A stretch of 7,116 nt of DNA, taken from Candidatus Woesebacteria bacterium (lineage in GTDB: Bacteria > Patescibacteriota > Microgenomatia > UBA8517). Under the pieces are notes generated by a model that did no database searches, had not been told where the DNA came from, and saw only the letters and a program-made list of their open reading frames with translations. Within the stretch, counting starts at the first letter, position 1, and each line of letters opens with the position of its first letter. Location: assembly GCA_016181165.1 (NCBI GenBank), contig JACOZU010000031.1, positions 1 to 7,116 on the forward strand. The letters are read 5' to 3'. A program made the translations under genes and the position numbers. This document shows, piece after piece, positions 7,075 to 7,116 of this stretch.

Positions 7075-7109
7075 GCGGAACGCTGTTATTCAGCGGAACG
7101 CTGTTATTC
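7074..7109 (+). repeat. Perfect tandem duplication of an 18-bp unit with hairpin potential
   Basis: The unit AGCGGAACGCTGTTATTC occurs twice, at 7074-7091 and 7092-7109, without a mismatch; its first A is the last base of the GT2 stop codon. Each unit holds AGCG-GAA-CGCT. The centre can fold in two exclusive ways: CGCTG (7081-7085) with CAGCG (7091-7095) around a TTATT loop, or CAGCG (7091-7095) with CGCTG (7099-7103) around a GAA loop. It is followed by AAATGAC to the window end. There is no T-tract, so it is not a classical terminator. It may be the edge of a longer array or of a dispersed intergenic repeat. Confidence 0.85.
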
Positions 7110-7116
7110 AAATGAC

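Noticed and set aside
7074..7109. Start of a CRISPR array or a rho-independent terminator
   Set aside because: The 18-bp units are directly adjacent with no spacer, and no T-tract follows the hairpins.

Overview
The window is a compact, single-strand block of cell-envelope glycosylation genes. Everything is on the + strand, and six genes are packed end to end with almost no intergenic DNA. The style suggests a Candidate Phyla Radiation (Patescibacteria) genome, perhaps Microgenomates-like: moderately low GC, lysine-rich proteins, tight overlaps, and a YfhO-like plus GT39-like membrane-protein pair among GT2/GT4 enzymes. This placement is inference from style, not a database match. TGA works as a stop here (three ATGA junctions), which argues against the CPR lineages that read UGA as glycine.

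Layout. 1-606: the 3' part of a WaaE-like family 2 glycosyltransferase, interrupted by an in-frame TAG at 478-480. The same frame then continues with a family-typical C-terminus to a TGA at 604-606. 603-1625: a GT4 glycosyltransferase with Alg11-like features. 1570-4002: a large YfhO-family polytopic membrane protein. 3999-5537: a GT39/PMT_2-like polytopic membrane protein. 5534-6187: a SAM-dependent class I methyltransferase. 6190-7074: a second GT2 glycosyltransferase. 7074-7109: two perfect copies of an 18-bp unit directly after the last stop codon, followed by AAATGAC.

Working together: the cytosolic sugar transferases (two GT2, one GT4) could build a lipid-linked or polymer glycan on the inner face of the membrane, and the methyltransferase could modify or cap it. 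The two multi-pass proteins could use undecaprenyl-phosphate-linked sugars on the outer face to decorate a glycan, lipid or protein. No flippase, polymerase, ligase or nucleotide-sugar synthesis gene lies in the window, so the product cannot be named.

The most noteworthy observations are the in-frame amber codon in an otherwise intact glycosyltransferase (the ATGA junction at 603-606 independently supports the longer reading frame) and the hairpin-forming tandem repeat at the right edge. I do not see a clearly new multi-gene system. No promoter, terminator with a T-tract, RNA gene, CRISPR array or insertion sequence was found.
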